A DNA stretch of 64,000 nucleotides from Sphaerolaimus hirsutus (taxonomy: Eukaryota; Nematoda; Chromadorea; Monhysterida; Sphaerolaimidae). Location: positions 8,312,529 through 8,376,528 of the forward strand of contig OZ038451.1 of assembly GCA_964036195.1 (NCBI GenBank), in the 5' to 3' direction. Under the pieces are notes generated by a model. The model did not search any database. It was not told where the DNA came from and saw nothing but the letters and a program-made list of their open reading frames with translations. The translations under genes and the position numbers were made by a program. This document shows, in pieces, positions 11,770-23,400 of the stretch (its first letter is position 1; each line of letters begins with the position of its first letter).

Positions 11770-13416
11770 ATGGCTCACTCGCCTCGAGAACCAGCAGACC
11801 AAGCTGTGACCTCGAATGACAACGCGATGACTGAAGCCATTCAACTGGTCGTTTTGGCACAACAAGATCCGAAAACCCATCTCCGACCCCTACAAATCGC
11901 TTACAACACGCTGGTACATCTGCTGAGCAATCTAGTCCTGGATGAAGAGTCACGGTACCGGCTTACCGAGTGCTTCAGGGATATCAAAGTTGATACGCTC
12001 CTAAAAACGGTCGAGCTGCACGGCCAGGTGGCTACCGCAGCTGCGACGCGCATGGCTGAAGACATGTTGCGAGGCCATGTGTGCCCAACTCAACCAGCAA
12101 ATCCCAGCCATCAGGGTCCCAGTGCCCCAGAACGTGAACTGATCTTGGCACCAGTGTCGTTGGCACAACAGGTGCCCAGCCAAAACTCGTTTCCACTGGC
12201 AGGAGCAATTGAAACGCTAGCGGATGAAATACATCCACGTGCCCAAAGAGCCCCGAAAAATGCGATGGCTGCGCCACAGCCACGGCATGTCAATCCAATG
12301 CCGGTGTCACGCCCTAATCCACGAACAAATGCCATTAGCTCCATGTGCTGGAAGCTCCGCCTGGGTGCGCTACAAAAACAGGTACACGTCTTCACGGGCG
12401 AACCTGAACAATCATGGGCTATGTTCATTGAAAACTTTATCACCATGGCAAAGTCCCTACACCTTAGCGAGACTGAGATGTGTGATTGGTTGCCATCTTT
12501 CCTGACAGGCTTGGCTCTGCAGTGCTATGAAACGCTTTCGAATTTGCAAAGAACTGACTGGCCTGAACTTCAACGCGCGCTCGCTAGGCGATTCAACACC
12601 CCATTCAAGCGGAGCATGATGCAATTCGAACTTGACAGTGCACGGCAAGGCAATCTGCCAATTACCCGCTATGCCAGCCACATTCACCGCATGGTGCGCG
12701 CGCTGAACCCCACCGATACTGCGGTGCAAATTGCTCGCCGCACGGGCGAAAAGGTGTTCTGTTCAATGTCAAGCGAACTGATAGCCTTGGTGCACATGCA
12801 GTCTTTGACCCCTCCCGATGATATCCAGCTTCTCACGTCGGTCCTTGAACGACTCGAGGAATCAGCTTCACACATGAAGCATGCGGGCATGGGCTGGGCC
12901 ATTGGTGCCAACCAGGTCAATGCGTTGGCTCCAGCCATACCCACGACACAAGCCAAGTTGGATGAAGTTCCAGCTCATCAATGGAAGCTCCCATTGACGA
13001 CCAGTGTGCGACAGGTGAATTATGTATCGCAGCCAGCGACTGAAGCTCAGAAACAGCCTAATCTGCAATTTAATCGCTCCCGCGACCGCCGCATTCGCCG
13101 CAACCCCGACACCGCGTCGAAACCAAAAGAGCGGACGCCGTATCGCGAGCCGGACATTGACGACAAGCCTAAGAACCCCGCGGGTCGCAGTGGGCCACCA
13201 TCTGTGCATGCCGCTGCTAAAACGCGCGTTATACGCATGGTACAATACCAAGGCGACAAAGACGCCGAGGCCAATTCCGGTTCTGACACTGAAGGGGAAC
13301 AATACAACATCACCGCGTCAAAAAGCGACATGCCAACCATCCTGGCAATGTTGAAAGAATCCAACCCGGAGCTATTGATCGAAGAGGCATCCGATGCCTG
13401 CCCCGAGGACGCCTAA
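11770..13416 (+). CDS. gag: Gag-like structural protein
   Basis: An ORF of 548 codons starts at an ATG directly after a GTG codon at 11767. Residues about 190-360 have the look of a retrotransposon Gag capsid region. They include a FTGEPEQSW segment, then a WLPSFLTGLALQCYE segment, then a WPELQRALARRF helix, as in Gypsy Gag proteins. The C-terminal part is rich in Arg, Lys, Pro and acidic residues. No CCHC zinc knuckle was found, so RNA binding may depend on the basic stretch around residues 430-470. It is the first long ORF after the leader, followed after 157 bases by the helicase ORF in another frame. It would assemble the particle that packages the element RNA. The family call rests on pattern and position, not on a search. 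Confidence 0.85.
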   Translation: MAHSPREPADQAVTSNDNAMTEAIQLVVLAQQDPKTHLRPLQIAYNTLVHLLSNLVLDEESRYRLTECFRDIKVDTLLKTVELHGQVATAAATRMAEDMLRGHVCPTQPANPSHQGPSAPERELILAPVSLAQQVPSQNSFPLAGAIETLADEIHPRAQRAPKNAMAAPQPRHVNPMPVSRPNPRTNAISSMCWKLRLGALQKQVHVFTGEPEQSWAMFIENFITMAKSLHLSETEMCDWLPSFLTGLALQCYETLSNLQRTDWPELQRALARRFNTPFKRSMMQFELDSARQGNLPITRYASHIHRMVRALNPTDTAVQIARRTGEKVFCSMSSELIALVHMQSLTPPDDIQLLTSVLERLEESASHMKHAGMGWAIGANQVNALAPAIPTTQAKLDEVPAHQWKLPLTTSVRQVNYVSQPATEAQKQPNLQFNRSRDRRIRRNPDTASKPKERTPYREPDIDDKPKNPAGRSGPPSVHAAAKTRVIRMVQYQGDKDAEANSGSDTEGEQYNITASKSDMPTILAMLKESNPELLIEEASDACPEDA

Positions 13417-13573
13417 TTTGACACCCGGAATTTTGGTGATGGGATTTGGTGATGGCACTTATCAACTTTGGTGATGGTTTCCCACAACTCATGCATTTAT
13501 AAAATGACACACAATTACTGTCTGCGCACATAAATCCATAGAAGAGTCTTCGCAATGTGTACCTTACCCATCC

Positions 13574-16500
13574 ATGCACTATACACTTGCCATTCGCACG
13601 ACCAAAAACTCTTTACGCCTCACAGACAAAGGTCCAGACCCCAAACGCCGGCGGCTAGATGAAGTAATAGCTGCCATAAAAGCACAAGGGCTCCCACGGC
13701 TTGGGGAGTCACCAGAACCACAGCTAGAATTGGACTATGACGAGTCAGACTCAGAAGAACCAGATACATCAGAGGAACCAGAAGTACCCCAAGAAGATGA
13801 TCAGAATCTGGACAAGGCACTGGAATCAGAAACTGAACCAAACATGGACACAGAATTGCTTCCTCAAACATCGAAACAGAAGCCAGAGATCGAGCTAACC
13901 ACGCCTGGAATGTGGATCCGCGGGCAACTCGTTTTGGCGGGTTATGAGACCGACATCAAGCGTCGGGCGCTTCATACAAACCCGCCGAAGCTCGATAAAA
14001 GACAGATGGCACTGGTGCCCACCCGAAACCCAACACGGGACGGCGTCCTGTATGCAGGCGAACGCATGCAGGATGGCAAGATCGCGAAAGACATGACACT
14101 ACTCCACTTAGAAATAGACCCAGACAAACTCAGAATGCTGCTGCTCAGTGTCCCATGGGAAACACTGGTAAACACCGAAGCCAGCATCATCCTCAACGAA
14201 AAAGGACAATGGACACACGTGCACATCCACGCAACCCTGGCGCAGCTGCAGCACAGGGCAGAGATGGTGCCAGATTACTATTTGGCCATAGCACAATATG
14301 GAACAGCCACTGGGTGGACAGGCTGCGAAGTCACCATCCTGACCACAATCACTGGCAAAAAGCAGGGAAAGAAAAGCCACCTTGTGTCAGAAGTGAATGC
14401 CCTAGCTGAAATTCAGATACTGGGCCAGAAACACTTCAACAAAGAAAACCAAGCGGCCAGATGCATGACGCAAGAATTCTGGATCAGTGACAAAGCAATC
14501 CCACGAGTAGTTGTCAAGAGCCTGCAGGAGAATCAGCCTCTCTTCTGGATCCCATGTGTACGTGGTGGTGGGAGACACATCAGACCCATCATCAACGGCA
14601 TAGTCAGCCTCAGAAGGATGGCAGATCTGGCCCCACACCAGCCCGGCCAGACTGCTGCCACGGCGGAAGAAATCCGAGCGATATTCCCGCGTTTTGACAT
14701 ACCGAAAGTCGTGAAGAGAGAGGGACTCACTGAACACCAGCTGACCACATTAGATGGCTTCACTGATCTAACACGTCTGGCTTTCAATCCGCACGCGCCA
14801 GCCAATGCGCCCGCGCATTCGTCCATTGAAAAAAGAGAGATACACCTAGAGTACAAATTCTGGCAAGCTTACCACTGGATTGACACCATCCTGACCACAA
14901 AGACAGAGGAAGAACAATCCGCTATCTTTGAAGCAATAATGGCTCTGTCCCACGAGACAGCCATAGCGAAACTCACACTAGCTCTGACGCGCACCAAGAA
15001 GCAGAGAACAAAATGGTCAGCCCAGGTCAGATTTATCATAGCGGATGACTACAGCTACTTGACCGGACATGTCACGGTCCAGCGCGATCCAAAGACATCA
15101 TGGTCAACCCGCACGCCAGCTAAGCTGACATTTGACAACCCCAAGCTGGAGCTGGCAGGAACCGTGACATCCATCACACCACGCAACAATGGGAAATGCC
15201 AGGAGATTGGGGTCACTATGCTGTCCAAAGCAACGGAAAGGTACTTGAGGAGCCACGACATGATGCGCACCAGCCAGGTCCGTGTTCTGGCCAGCGATCA
15301 GTCGTGGGAGGATCATGACAAGGAAATGTGGGCTATGCTGTCCTTCGCCATTCTCAACCCAAGGAAATGCAGAGCGGATATAGAAATTATGCGGGTCCTA
15401 CTGCCAAACCAACTGCGTTTGGTGAACCAGATAGAGGCGGCCGTTCAAGATCCGTATGTGTACACATACCCCACCGAGTTTCCCGAGGGAGTGAACGACC
15501 GACAACGTGCAGTGATCAAAGCCCTGCGAACAACTGAAAAGTGCATCGCCATCCGCGCCCCTGCCGGTGCGGGGAAAACTGTAACATCCCAATCAGGCTC
15601 TGAGGAGCACCTCAAATCAGGGGCATTGCGGCACCAGACAGAACCGTTGGCCACTAAGGTGCTTTTGGTCGCCTCCGACAATGGGGCGGTTGACCGAAAT
15701 GAGAATGACATCGTGCGCAAGATATGCCCAAAGGGGTGGCAACACCTGAGACTTCAAGCCACCTCACGCACCATCGAGCAGGCTGAGCGCTCCAAAGACT
15801 CCCGTCGCGCCGGAGACCGTTTTCTATCGCGTGACGAGCAAGTGCCCCCGCGCTGGTTTGAAGAGATCAAAAAGAGCAGGGAACAAAAAGAGGCTGAAAC
15901 TGCTCAGATAGATAGTGCCATCAGTAACAGATATCAGATCGTCACTGCCACCATATCCACAGCGCTCAGCAGAATCAGAGACAGCCGTTTCTCTATGCTA
16001 ATTGTAGAGGAAGCCTCGAAGGTGACAAAGCTGGAACTCTGCCAGTTGTTGTGCCTGCTCAATGCGGAGGACCAGATACAGAGGCGCTTCATTGTGGTGC
16101 TTCTCGGAGATGATCGCCAACTTTCTAGGCCGACATTATCGCACGTGCCAGCCAAGCGAATCCTGGAGACCGTTTTCAACGAGAGCGCATTGGAGCGCAT
16201 GAACGCCATATTGCGCCCAGAGGACAGACATGGACTGCGCCAGGTTTACCGGGCCTCCGCGGAACATGCCAATTTGGTGAAAAACATGATCTACTTGGGC
16301 CAACTCGAAGCGCCAGCATTGCCAGCCACCAAGGAGAGTTACATGGCGGTAAAACCACCCGGTTTTCCACTGCCATATCGAATCAGCCAGGGCAAGAAAA
16401 TCTACGTACCGGCCATCTATTGGGTGGACGTGGAGACCCAGAAAGCGGTCACAGATTCAGAGAGGGAACAAACAGTGCGTCATTGCCCAGAGACGAGGAA

Positions 16501-17041
16501 AGAGTTCAAGACCTTTATGGAAAAATGGCATCACGCGGCAGGAGATGCGGCGTTTGACGAATTAAGGGTTCTGGCCTACTACAAAGACTTTGAGAGAGAT
16601 TTTGAGAATGATGTGACAGAGCTCAAACGAAGGGGCATCACAAACCTCAGGGGCAGAGTGACCACGTGCGACATAGCCCAAGGGTCTCAGATGCCGGACA
16701 TAATGCTGGTGCCCGGTTGGAGTGCCAACACCAGATACAAACAATCGACGCAATTGACCAACATGATGCGTCTCTGCGTCGCCCTGACGCGCCAACAGAG
16801 ATCGCTGACCATTCTCGCGGACTTCGAGCCAATGTTCAAATTGTCAGAGACCACAGAGAAATGGCGCCAACTGTTCTCAATGATCCACCAGACTGGGGCA
16901 TTCATCATGCAGCCCCACCGCTACCAGAGAGCATGCACCCTGCTGAGAATTGACTATGATAAGCGCCCGCCATGCATTGTGGCACATACAGCGGCAGAAT
17001 TCTTCCGGATGAGGGACAAAGAAGTAGAGTTGAGGACTTGA
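13574..17041 (+). CDS. UPF1-like superfamily 1 helicase ORF
   Basis: This ORF of 1155 codons is intact. The C-terminal half carries the ordered SF1 helicase motifs: Walker A APAGAGKT (662-669), Walker B LIVEEAS (809-815), motif III GDDRQL (845-850), YR of motif IV (892-893), motif V around TTCDIAQG (1030-1037), and motif VI VALTRQQR (1069-1076). Spacing and wording match the UPF1/SMUBP2 branch (SF1B), which moves on RNA or DNA using ATP. The usual DE of Walker B is EE here. Residues about 480-560 may form a UPF1-like beta-barrel insert. Residues 1-120 are very acidic after a PKRRR segment that could be a nuclear signal. The middle, about 120-480, is unrecognised. Such a helicase is not a normal part of LTR retrotransposons. 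It was probably captured and may help reverse transcription of a 27 kb RNA or counter RNA decay; the role is inference. Confidence 0.9.
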   Translation: MHYTLAIRTTKNSLRLTDKGPDPKRRRLDEVIAAIKAQGLPRLGESPEPQLELDYDESDSEEPDTSEEPEVPQEDDQNLDKALESETEPNMDTELLPQTSKQKPEIELTTPGMWIRGQLVLAGYETDIKRRALHTNPPKLDKRQMALVPTRNPTRDGVLYAGERMQDGKIAKDMTLLHLEIDPDKLRMLLLSVPWETLVNTEASIILNEKGQWTHVHIHATLAQLQHRAEMVPDYYLAIAQYGTATGWTGCEVTILTTITGKKQGKKSHLVSEVNALAEIQILGQKHFNKENQAARCMTQEFWISDKAIPRVVVKSLQENQPLFWIPCVRGGGRHIRPIINGIVSLRRMADLAPHQPGQTAATAEEIRAIFPRFDIPKVVKREGLTEHQLTTLDGFTDLTRLAFNPHAPANAPAHSSIEKREIHLEYKFWQAYHWIDTILTTKTEEEQSAIFEAIMALSHETAIAKLTLALTRTKKQRTKWSAQVRFIIADDYSYLTGHVTVQRDPKTSWSTRTPAKLTFDNPKLELAGTVTSITPRNNGKCQEIGVTMLSKATERYLRSHDMMRTSQVRVLASDQSWEDHDKEMWAMLSFAILNPRKCRADIEIMRVLLPNQLRLVNQIEAAVQDPYVYTYPTEFPEGVNDRQRAVIKALRTTEKCIAIRAPAGAGKTVTSQSGSEEHLKSGALRHQTEPLATKVLLVASDNGAVDRNENDIVRKICPKGWQHLRLQATSRTIEQAERSKDSRRAGDRFLSRDEQVPPRWFEEIKKSREQKEAETAQIDSAISNRYQIVTATISTALSRIRDSRFSMLIVEEASKVTKLELCQLLCLLNAEDQIQRRFIVVLLGDDRQLSRPTLSHVPAKRILETVFNESALERMNAILRPEDRHGLRQVYRASAEHANLVKNMIYLGQLEAPALPATKESYMAVKPPGFPLPYRISQGKKIYVPAIYWVDVETQKAVTDSEREQTVRHCPETRKEFKTFMEKWHHAAGDAAFDELRVLAYYKDFERDFENDVTELKRRGITNLRGRVTTCDIAQGSQMPDIMLVPGWSANTRYKQSTQLTNMMRLCVALTRQQRSLTILADFEPMFKLSETTEKWRQLFSMIHQTGAFIMQPHRYQRACTLLRIDYDKRPPCIVAHTAAEFFRMRDKEVELRT

Positions 17042-18000
17042 GTAGGGGAACGTGCGTTTGGATTTGGATGTGAGTTGCATTCTTTCTTTTTTTTCTGATG
17101 ACCAATTAATTAATTATGCAAAATATATCATAAAAATTGTATCAAGACATGGTCCAATTTTCACCTTTCTTTGAACTTCTCGAGGTTTTAAGTCAAACAA
17201 AATGGACAATTTCAGTTTCTATAACGTGTCTTCAAGGCACTGGGAGACGTTTTCCAGAGAACCCACTTTCCATATAGGACAAGTTTACCCGAAATGCCCA
17301 GGAAATATTGTACCGTTCATATTTCGTGAATTAGCATTGAAAATGACCAAGGAAGATAAAGTCTCAGTTACTATGGAGAACAGAAATAAGCCGATTCAGA
17401 AATAGAAATAAAAATATGAGTCTTGAGACCCAACATGACATTTTCATTGGCTTCAAACAGCTTTAGCATCCCTCTTGCATAGTCTAAATCCCTTGGTAGA
17501 GTTTTCAATGCTAATGTGATATTTTCGCAAACACAAACTTCATTTCTTTTCACAGTTTGCAACGACTGTACTACAACGACGTTTTTTTGACCAAAAACAG
17601 GATTTCATCGATGTACCCCGCATTTTCAGCATTATCACGTGACCTTTGATCTATACTTAGCTAATGTGTAATTTCGCTTCACATTTACCTCGGCTAAAAA
17701 ATATCTATTGAAACGTATCAGTAACTAAAATTGTTTAAAACTTGTAAACTTTCTATTTTACTGTTCCGTAGTTCAAAATCTGTGAATTTACCAAGTCGCT
17801 AAATGAACAATGTGTAATATGTTACAAATAGTTTATGTACACCGAATTTGGGTGGAAAATCACCCCGGCCAACCATTGGCCTTACCTAAAACCCAAGTTA
17901 CCATTGTTTATTCACCAATTTAACCAATACATTACACGCATGAAAAGGGACCAGAGCTACCAATTATTCAGTCTCCAGTATTCTTGAATTTTGAACCAAA
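17042..18000. other. Spacer between helicase and envelope-like ORFs
   Basis: About 960 bases of AT-rich sequence without a supported gene. It ends directly before the ATG of the envelope-like ORF. A splice acceptor for a subgenomic envelope message would be expected here, but none stands out clearly. Confidence 0.6.
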
Positions 18001-19447
18001 ATGTTAGCTATCGTTCCTTTCCATGTGCGAGTTACTCAGGCACTTGTATCCTGTACTTTAGCTTTCTATTGTGTTCACATCGACGCACTGGATCCAATGA
18101 TCTGCCCGACCGATCGCCCGCCGACTGCAAACTACGATCTTCCCGCTAACACGGACTGTGACTATTCCACTACGGCCGAATTTGCCGCGCCTGGCAAATT
18201 GACGCTGCAGCTATATCGACGGAACTCCCACCAGCACGTGACAAGTGCCCATGTGTGCACCAAATGGCAGGAGGTGCATTCCCGCTATACTAATTTCGTC
18301 TACACCAGCTATGACCGCACCACATACGAGCCGATCGCTGTGACGACCGACGAATGTCGGCGTATGGTCGATTACCACCAGTGCATCACAACAAAGGACT
18401 TGCAACCATCTGGTCTGGGGCAGTGGCGCACACAACATGCATCGCCAAGACTGCCAACCCGCGGTGCCTTCCGGTGCTGCAGGACAATAACCAGAAATGT
18501 GACCCAATGCGCGGTACAACAGACTACTATCTACCGACAGCAACAACAAGGCCCTCTGCAATCCACACTGGGAATCGACATTTCCAAATGTCGCTATCGC
18601 GACAACAATTGTGTGCTACCTGATCAGCAGCTGCTGCTCTGGCAAGCCAATGCCACCACAGAATGCCGATTTGAACTGTGGAAAGAAATGGCTGGCATTA
18701 GCCTACAACGTCAGTGGATTTCCTCTGACAATCAACTAGCACTGACCTTCATGAGCCCACGTGAAATCACAGACTGTGGCGAACAGCTCTATGTCAGTGA
18801 CCAGGGATTTGCAGTCCAGACAGTTGAAATGAGTGACCATTCCATTAAGCCACTCACAAACATCACCATCATTCCTGAAGAAAGGCACACCTCAGAAGAG
18901 ATTGCCGCTCAAGCAACACTACGGCAGTTGCATGCTGACCAGACTCAGAGATTCTACTTCAGATTCCTGATGGTCAAACACTGCCAAATGCTGCGAACAC
19001 TGCACGCACTGACCATTTCGCAGTTACGTGCTGACCCAACCGAAACAGCGCGCATGCTACTACAGCACCCATACCTAGTAGCTGAGACAGTGAACAGCAT
19101 AGTGCACGTCTGGTTCTGCCAACCACTAGCAAACGGCACGTACAAGCTGCTGCCTATGGATGTAGCCTCCGGTCACTGTACAAATCACATACCGATTGAA
19201 TTCGCATCCATCGAACAAGGGCCATTCTATCTGGACACAGCCACTCTGACTGTGACCAAACAGGCCTATGACATACCATGCACGCAAGCAGATGGTCAAA
19301 TTGTCAAGGTCCACAATGCCACATGGCGCTACAATGCGGCCACCGGAGACTTGCACCCTCTGCCTGGACTGCCACACATACCCCTGCTCCATCAGAACCA
19401 GGGACAGAGAGAACCGCACCCAGGGGTCAATAGACCAATGCGGCTAC
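18001..19447 (+). CDS. Envelope-like secreted glycoprotein, interrupted by a MITE
   Basis: The ORF opens with an ATG and a hydrophobic N-terminus typical of a signal peptide (about residues 1-28). The following ectodomain has about 16 cysteines after the signal and five N-X-S/T sites (NVT, NAT, NIT, NGT, NAT). Native sequence ends at residue 482, where a MITE enters. The frame then runs through MITE sequence to a stop at 19611. The segment after the MITE, in the same frame, supplies a possible helical stretch and a membrane anchor, as in a type I viral fusion glycoprotein. The family was not identified; chuvirus-like, herpes gB-like and phlebovirus-like sources all remain open. It lies before pol, whereas retroviral env normally follows pol. 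Envelope function is inferred from topology and context. Confidence 0.65.
19440..19447. repeat. 8-bp target duplication, left copy (GCGGCTAC)
   Basis: GCGGCTAC lies directly before the MITE that starts at 19448 and is repeated exactly at 20478-20485. Eight bases is the hallmark of hAT-type transposases. Confidence 0.95.
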
Positions 19448-20477
19448 TAGGGTTCAAACGATATCACTTTTCGATATCGATATTCGATATTCGATATTTT
19501 TTCAAAATTTTCGATATCGATATTCGATATTCGATATTTTTTCAAAATTTTCGATATCGATATTCGATACGATATGGACCCTCGATATCGATATTCGATA
19601 TTCGATACTAAAAAATGGTCGATATTCGATATCGATATTTCGATATTTTCGATATTCGATATTTAGCTTTTGGTATACCTATCAAGGCATATTTCAAGCA
19701 GCATATTGTAATTTCATATGGTTGCAAACATGGTTGATTATCTCTTTACTGAAAAGTACAATTGATTTTAACAAGGTTTACAATGGTCAGAATGAGAAAA
19801 TCGAAGAAAAAACATGACGAATCAAATTGTATCAGACAAACAAAAATAGGTAGATATTACAATTCATACTTATAACCCAATTGATTAAGGGCATGTTGCA
19901 AAAAAGCAGCATATCAGCATTTTCTGGCTTCAAATTTGAGGTAGGTAGTAGGGTTCAAACGGGATCCCGATCCCGATCCCGATCCCGAAATCTCAAAAAA
20001 CCAATCCCGATCCCGATCCCGAAACCCCAATCCCGATCCCGATCCCGATCCCGAAATCTCAAAAAGTGAATCCCGATCCCGATCCCGAAAAGTCAATCCC
20101 GTTTGAACCCTAGTAGGTAGTTCAGTAGGTATGTGGCCAAGCCAAATACAAGAAATGTGGAGTAAGGACTCCAAAAAAGATGACATTAAATACTTTACTT
20201 TTACTCATCAACTTAGATACTATAAGCAAATCAAATTAATCACAAATATCTCAAAACAAAAATAATAACTTAATTAAGGACATTATACAGGTTCGATATA
20301 TCGAAAATATGGTCGATATTCGATATCGATATTCGATATTTTTTCAAAATTTTCGATATCGATATTCGATATTCGATATTTTTTCAAAATTTTCGATATC
20401 GATATTCGATATTCGATATTAAAAAATGGTCGATATCCGATATTCGATATTCGATACGATATATCGTTTGAACCCTA
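19448..20477. mobile_element. hAT-type MITE inserted in the envelope/pol frame
   Basis: The element is 1030 bp, starting TAGGGTTCAAACGATAT and ending ATATCGTTTGAACCCTA, with an exact 8-bp duplication on both sides. Both arms are built from GATATTCGATATC-type words. The middle is unique and resembles host sequence near 29180-29300. It carries no transposase. Element plus one duplication is 1038 bases, a multiple of three, so the frames on either side agree. Stops within it end the upstream ORF. A second MITE is nested at 19949-20112. Confidence 0.95.
19949..20112. mobile_element. Nested 164-bp MITE with a GATCCC-word core
   Basis: It starts TAGGGTTCAAACGGGATCCC and ends GTTTGAACCCTA. The exact 8-bp duplication GTAGGTAG lies at 19941-19948 and 20113-20120. 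It shares the 13-base end with the element it sits in, but its core is made of CCCGATCCCGA words instead of GATATC words. It must have arrived after the outer element. Confidence 0.95.
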
Positions 20478-20485
20478 GCGGCTAC

Positions 20486-23400
20486 ACCCCTTTGAAAGTT
20501 CACCAGATTGGAATGCACGTGAACAACTGATCAATGTGCTCCAGAAACATCAAGAGGTCATGGAGACTTTGGGCTTGAGGACAGGACAAACAGCAGAAGA
20601 AAATACCAGAGAAATAGCCCAAAATGTTGCGGTCACAGGCATGACTCAAGCTGGAAAGCACACATGGCTTAAATGGGCCATTGGGCTGGCAATTATCCCG
20701 TTGGCAGCAATATGGTGCTTTATCGTGGCCAAATGCTGCCTGCCCTTAGCCATACGGGCTAAGCTGACACACAATGTGCTGGATGTTGCCATCAATATCA
20801 CCAAATGGCTGTGGCAACAAGCCACCACACTAAGCAGATGCTTCAGCGCAGTCCACCGATTCCGGGAACGTCACGAAAGAACACGAAATCCCGTGACTGA
20901 AGCTGCGGTGCCTCTCACAGTCTCGGTGATGGAAGAACCACTCAGACCAAGCCGACACCAGGGGCACTTGGCAGCATTGACCCAAGGTCGAAGTGTCACC
21001 ATAAATGGCGAAACTATTGAACTCCGACCTGTCAGCATTGTCAATATGGTAAAAAGCCTGGAACCAGAAGACACTGATGAAGTGCCAATGACATCAATCA
21101 CCATCAACGGGGAATATGTCATGGCTGCCATTGATACGGGGGCTCAGTGCAGCATAATCGGAAAAATGTTAGCTGACACCCTCAGTCTGCCATATGAGCC
21201 ACAAGCAGACCAGAGACAAAGTCTGACATCCGCTACCGGACACGAAATGCCCATCACAGGGATAATCCAAGCAGAAATTGGAATGGGAGAACAATCGTGG
21301 ACCCATCGAATGCATGTTTCAGCCGAATTGGGAGACCAAGTGATACTGGGAAATGATGCGCTGCGGGCAGTTGGACAGTTGACGATCCAATACAACAACG
21401 AAGGCACCCACATCGCCACCGTGCCAGAAATGACTCAGGTCAATGCAATCAAAGCAGTAAAAATGGTGAACCAACAGGACCTGCTGTATGTAGCAGTCAA
21501 TATCGCCAACACGACTCTAGCTGCCTTGTTAGATTCAGGCGCACAGTGCTGTCTAATTGACGAGAAAATCGTGCATGATCTGGGTTTGGGCCCAATCCAA
21601 CCCCTGACAGACAATCATCGCTTGGTGTCCATCACGGGCCATGCGTTGACAATTCCCGGGCAAGTAGACATCAGGATCACGATGGCCGGAATGACCTTAC
21701 AGCAGAAATTCTTTGTGGCAAAAGAACTCAATAATGAGGTCCTTATCGGCGGAGATCTACTTCGCCGATTCCGCAGTCTGACCATCTGCTACCAAACTAG
21801 CAGAGTATGGATCGGCACAAAGCAGATTGGACTGGGTCCAACGGGTGACTCAACACCCACCGAAGGACCACCCACAACGCAGTGGCCAGTGAAGCTTGTG
21901 GAAAGGGAACTGATTCGCAGCAACACGCAAAAACGAATCCCTGTTGCTGTGGTTGGTCTCCCAAATTGCGACCCCCAGATGAACCTTGTATTCATCCCGA
22001 AATCACCACGAGAAATAAGGGGGCTACGCCTGCCATACTTCCGCGTCCCAGGCGGACATGAACTGCTCAAAATCGACATCTACAACATGTCAGCACAGCA
22101 CCGATGTCTACCAAAAGGTGAAATAATCGGACACATGGAAATTGCGGGGACGGCAATCCCACTTGCCCGGCAGACAACAGCACAGGCTGCACATGCCGTA
22201 AACCAGTTAACAAACCAAGGAACACCGAACATTGAACCAGATAAAGTAGATCTGTTGGCATTATCCGGAAAAGCCCTTGAGGGGAGACTCGAAAAACTTG
22301 AAGCTGCCTGGAAATTCGGAGACAAACTGGAACCAGAACAGAAGGAACAGATGACAGAGTTGCTACGGAAATATCACGACTGCTTCGCACTAGATTATAG
22401 CGAACTGACCACAATCACTGGTGGTATCTTCCACCGTATCCGGACACATGGCAAGCCACCAATACAGCTGCCACCACGGCGCACACCGCCACACTTGCGA
22501 GATGTGGTTGACGACGAGCTAAAATCAATGCTCAGGTCAGGTGTGATTGTCAAGTCGAATAGCCCTTGGCGCGCTGCTATTGTCATGGTCAAGAAAAAGG
22601 ACAACACACACCGCCTCTGCCAAGACTTCAGGCAACTAAATCTGATCACCGAAAGTGATGCTTTCCCAGCACCAGACCAAGCAGAGATATTTGACCGAAT
22701 AGCCGAATTGAATCCAAAATACTTTAGCAGTTTGGATTGCCTGGGAGCTTATTGGCAGCTGCCAATGCATCCAGATGACGCTGAAAAGACAGCATTTGGT
22801 GTGGCAAATGGCCAACTATATCACTTCACCAGAATGCCATTTGGCCTCAGCACAGCACCAGCATCATATGCCAGGGCAATTACGACCATATTCGAGCCAA
22901 TCATCAACAAAAGTGTCCTCGCTTACATGGATGATCTGTTGACCGCTTCTCCGACATTTGAGAAGCATCTGGCTGACCTGACTACACTACTGGATAGGGC
23001 CAGAATGTTCAGACTAAAATTTAAAGCGAAGAAATGCTCATTCGGCGTGAGCGAGTGTATCTTCCTCGGCTTTAAATTATCCGGAAAAGGATTAGAACAA
23101 GACATCCAGAAAACAAAAACAATCGAGGCTTTCCCACTGCCGCAGAACAGAACTGGCGTGAAGTCATTCCTTGGAATGTGTGGATTCTATCGCCGTTTCA
23201 TTCGGAATTATTCAATCATTGCCAAACCACTGGTTGAACTCACGAAGGACACCACAGAGTTTGAATGGACGGAAGAAAGATTGAATGCCTTTGACTCACT
23301 CAAAAAGGCAATGGTCACGGCCCCGGTGCTGGCATTCTATCGCCCAGAGCTGGACCTGATCATATCGGTTGACGCGGCCTGCCCACCAGTACATGGCTAT

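Noticed and set aside
12001..13364. Antisense ORFs opposite gag, and similar ones opposite the helicase and pol ORFs.
   Set aside because: They are shadows of strongly biased coding sequence and have no recognisable motifs of their own.
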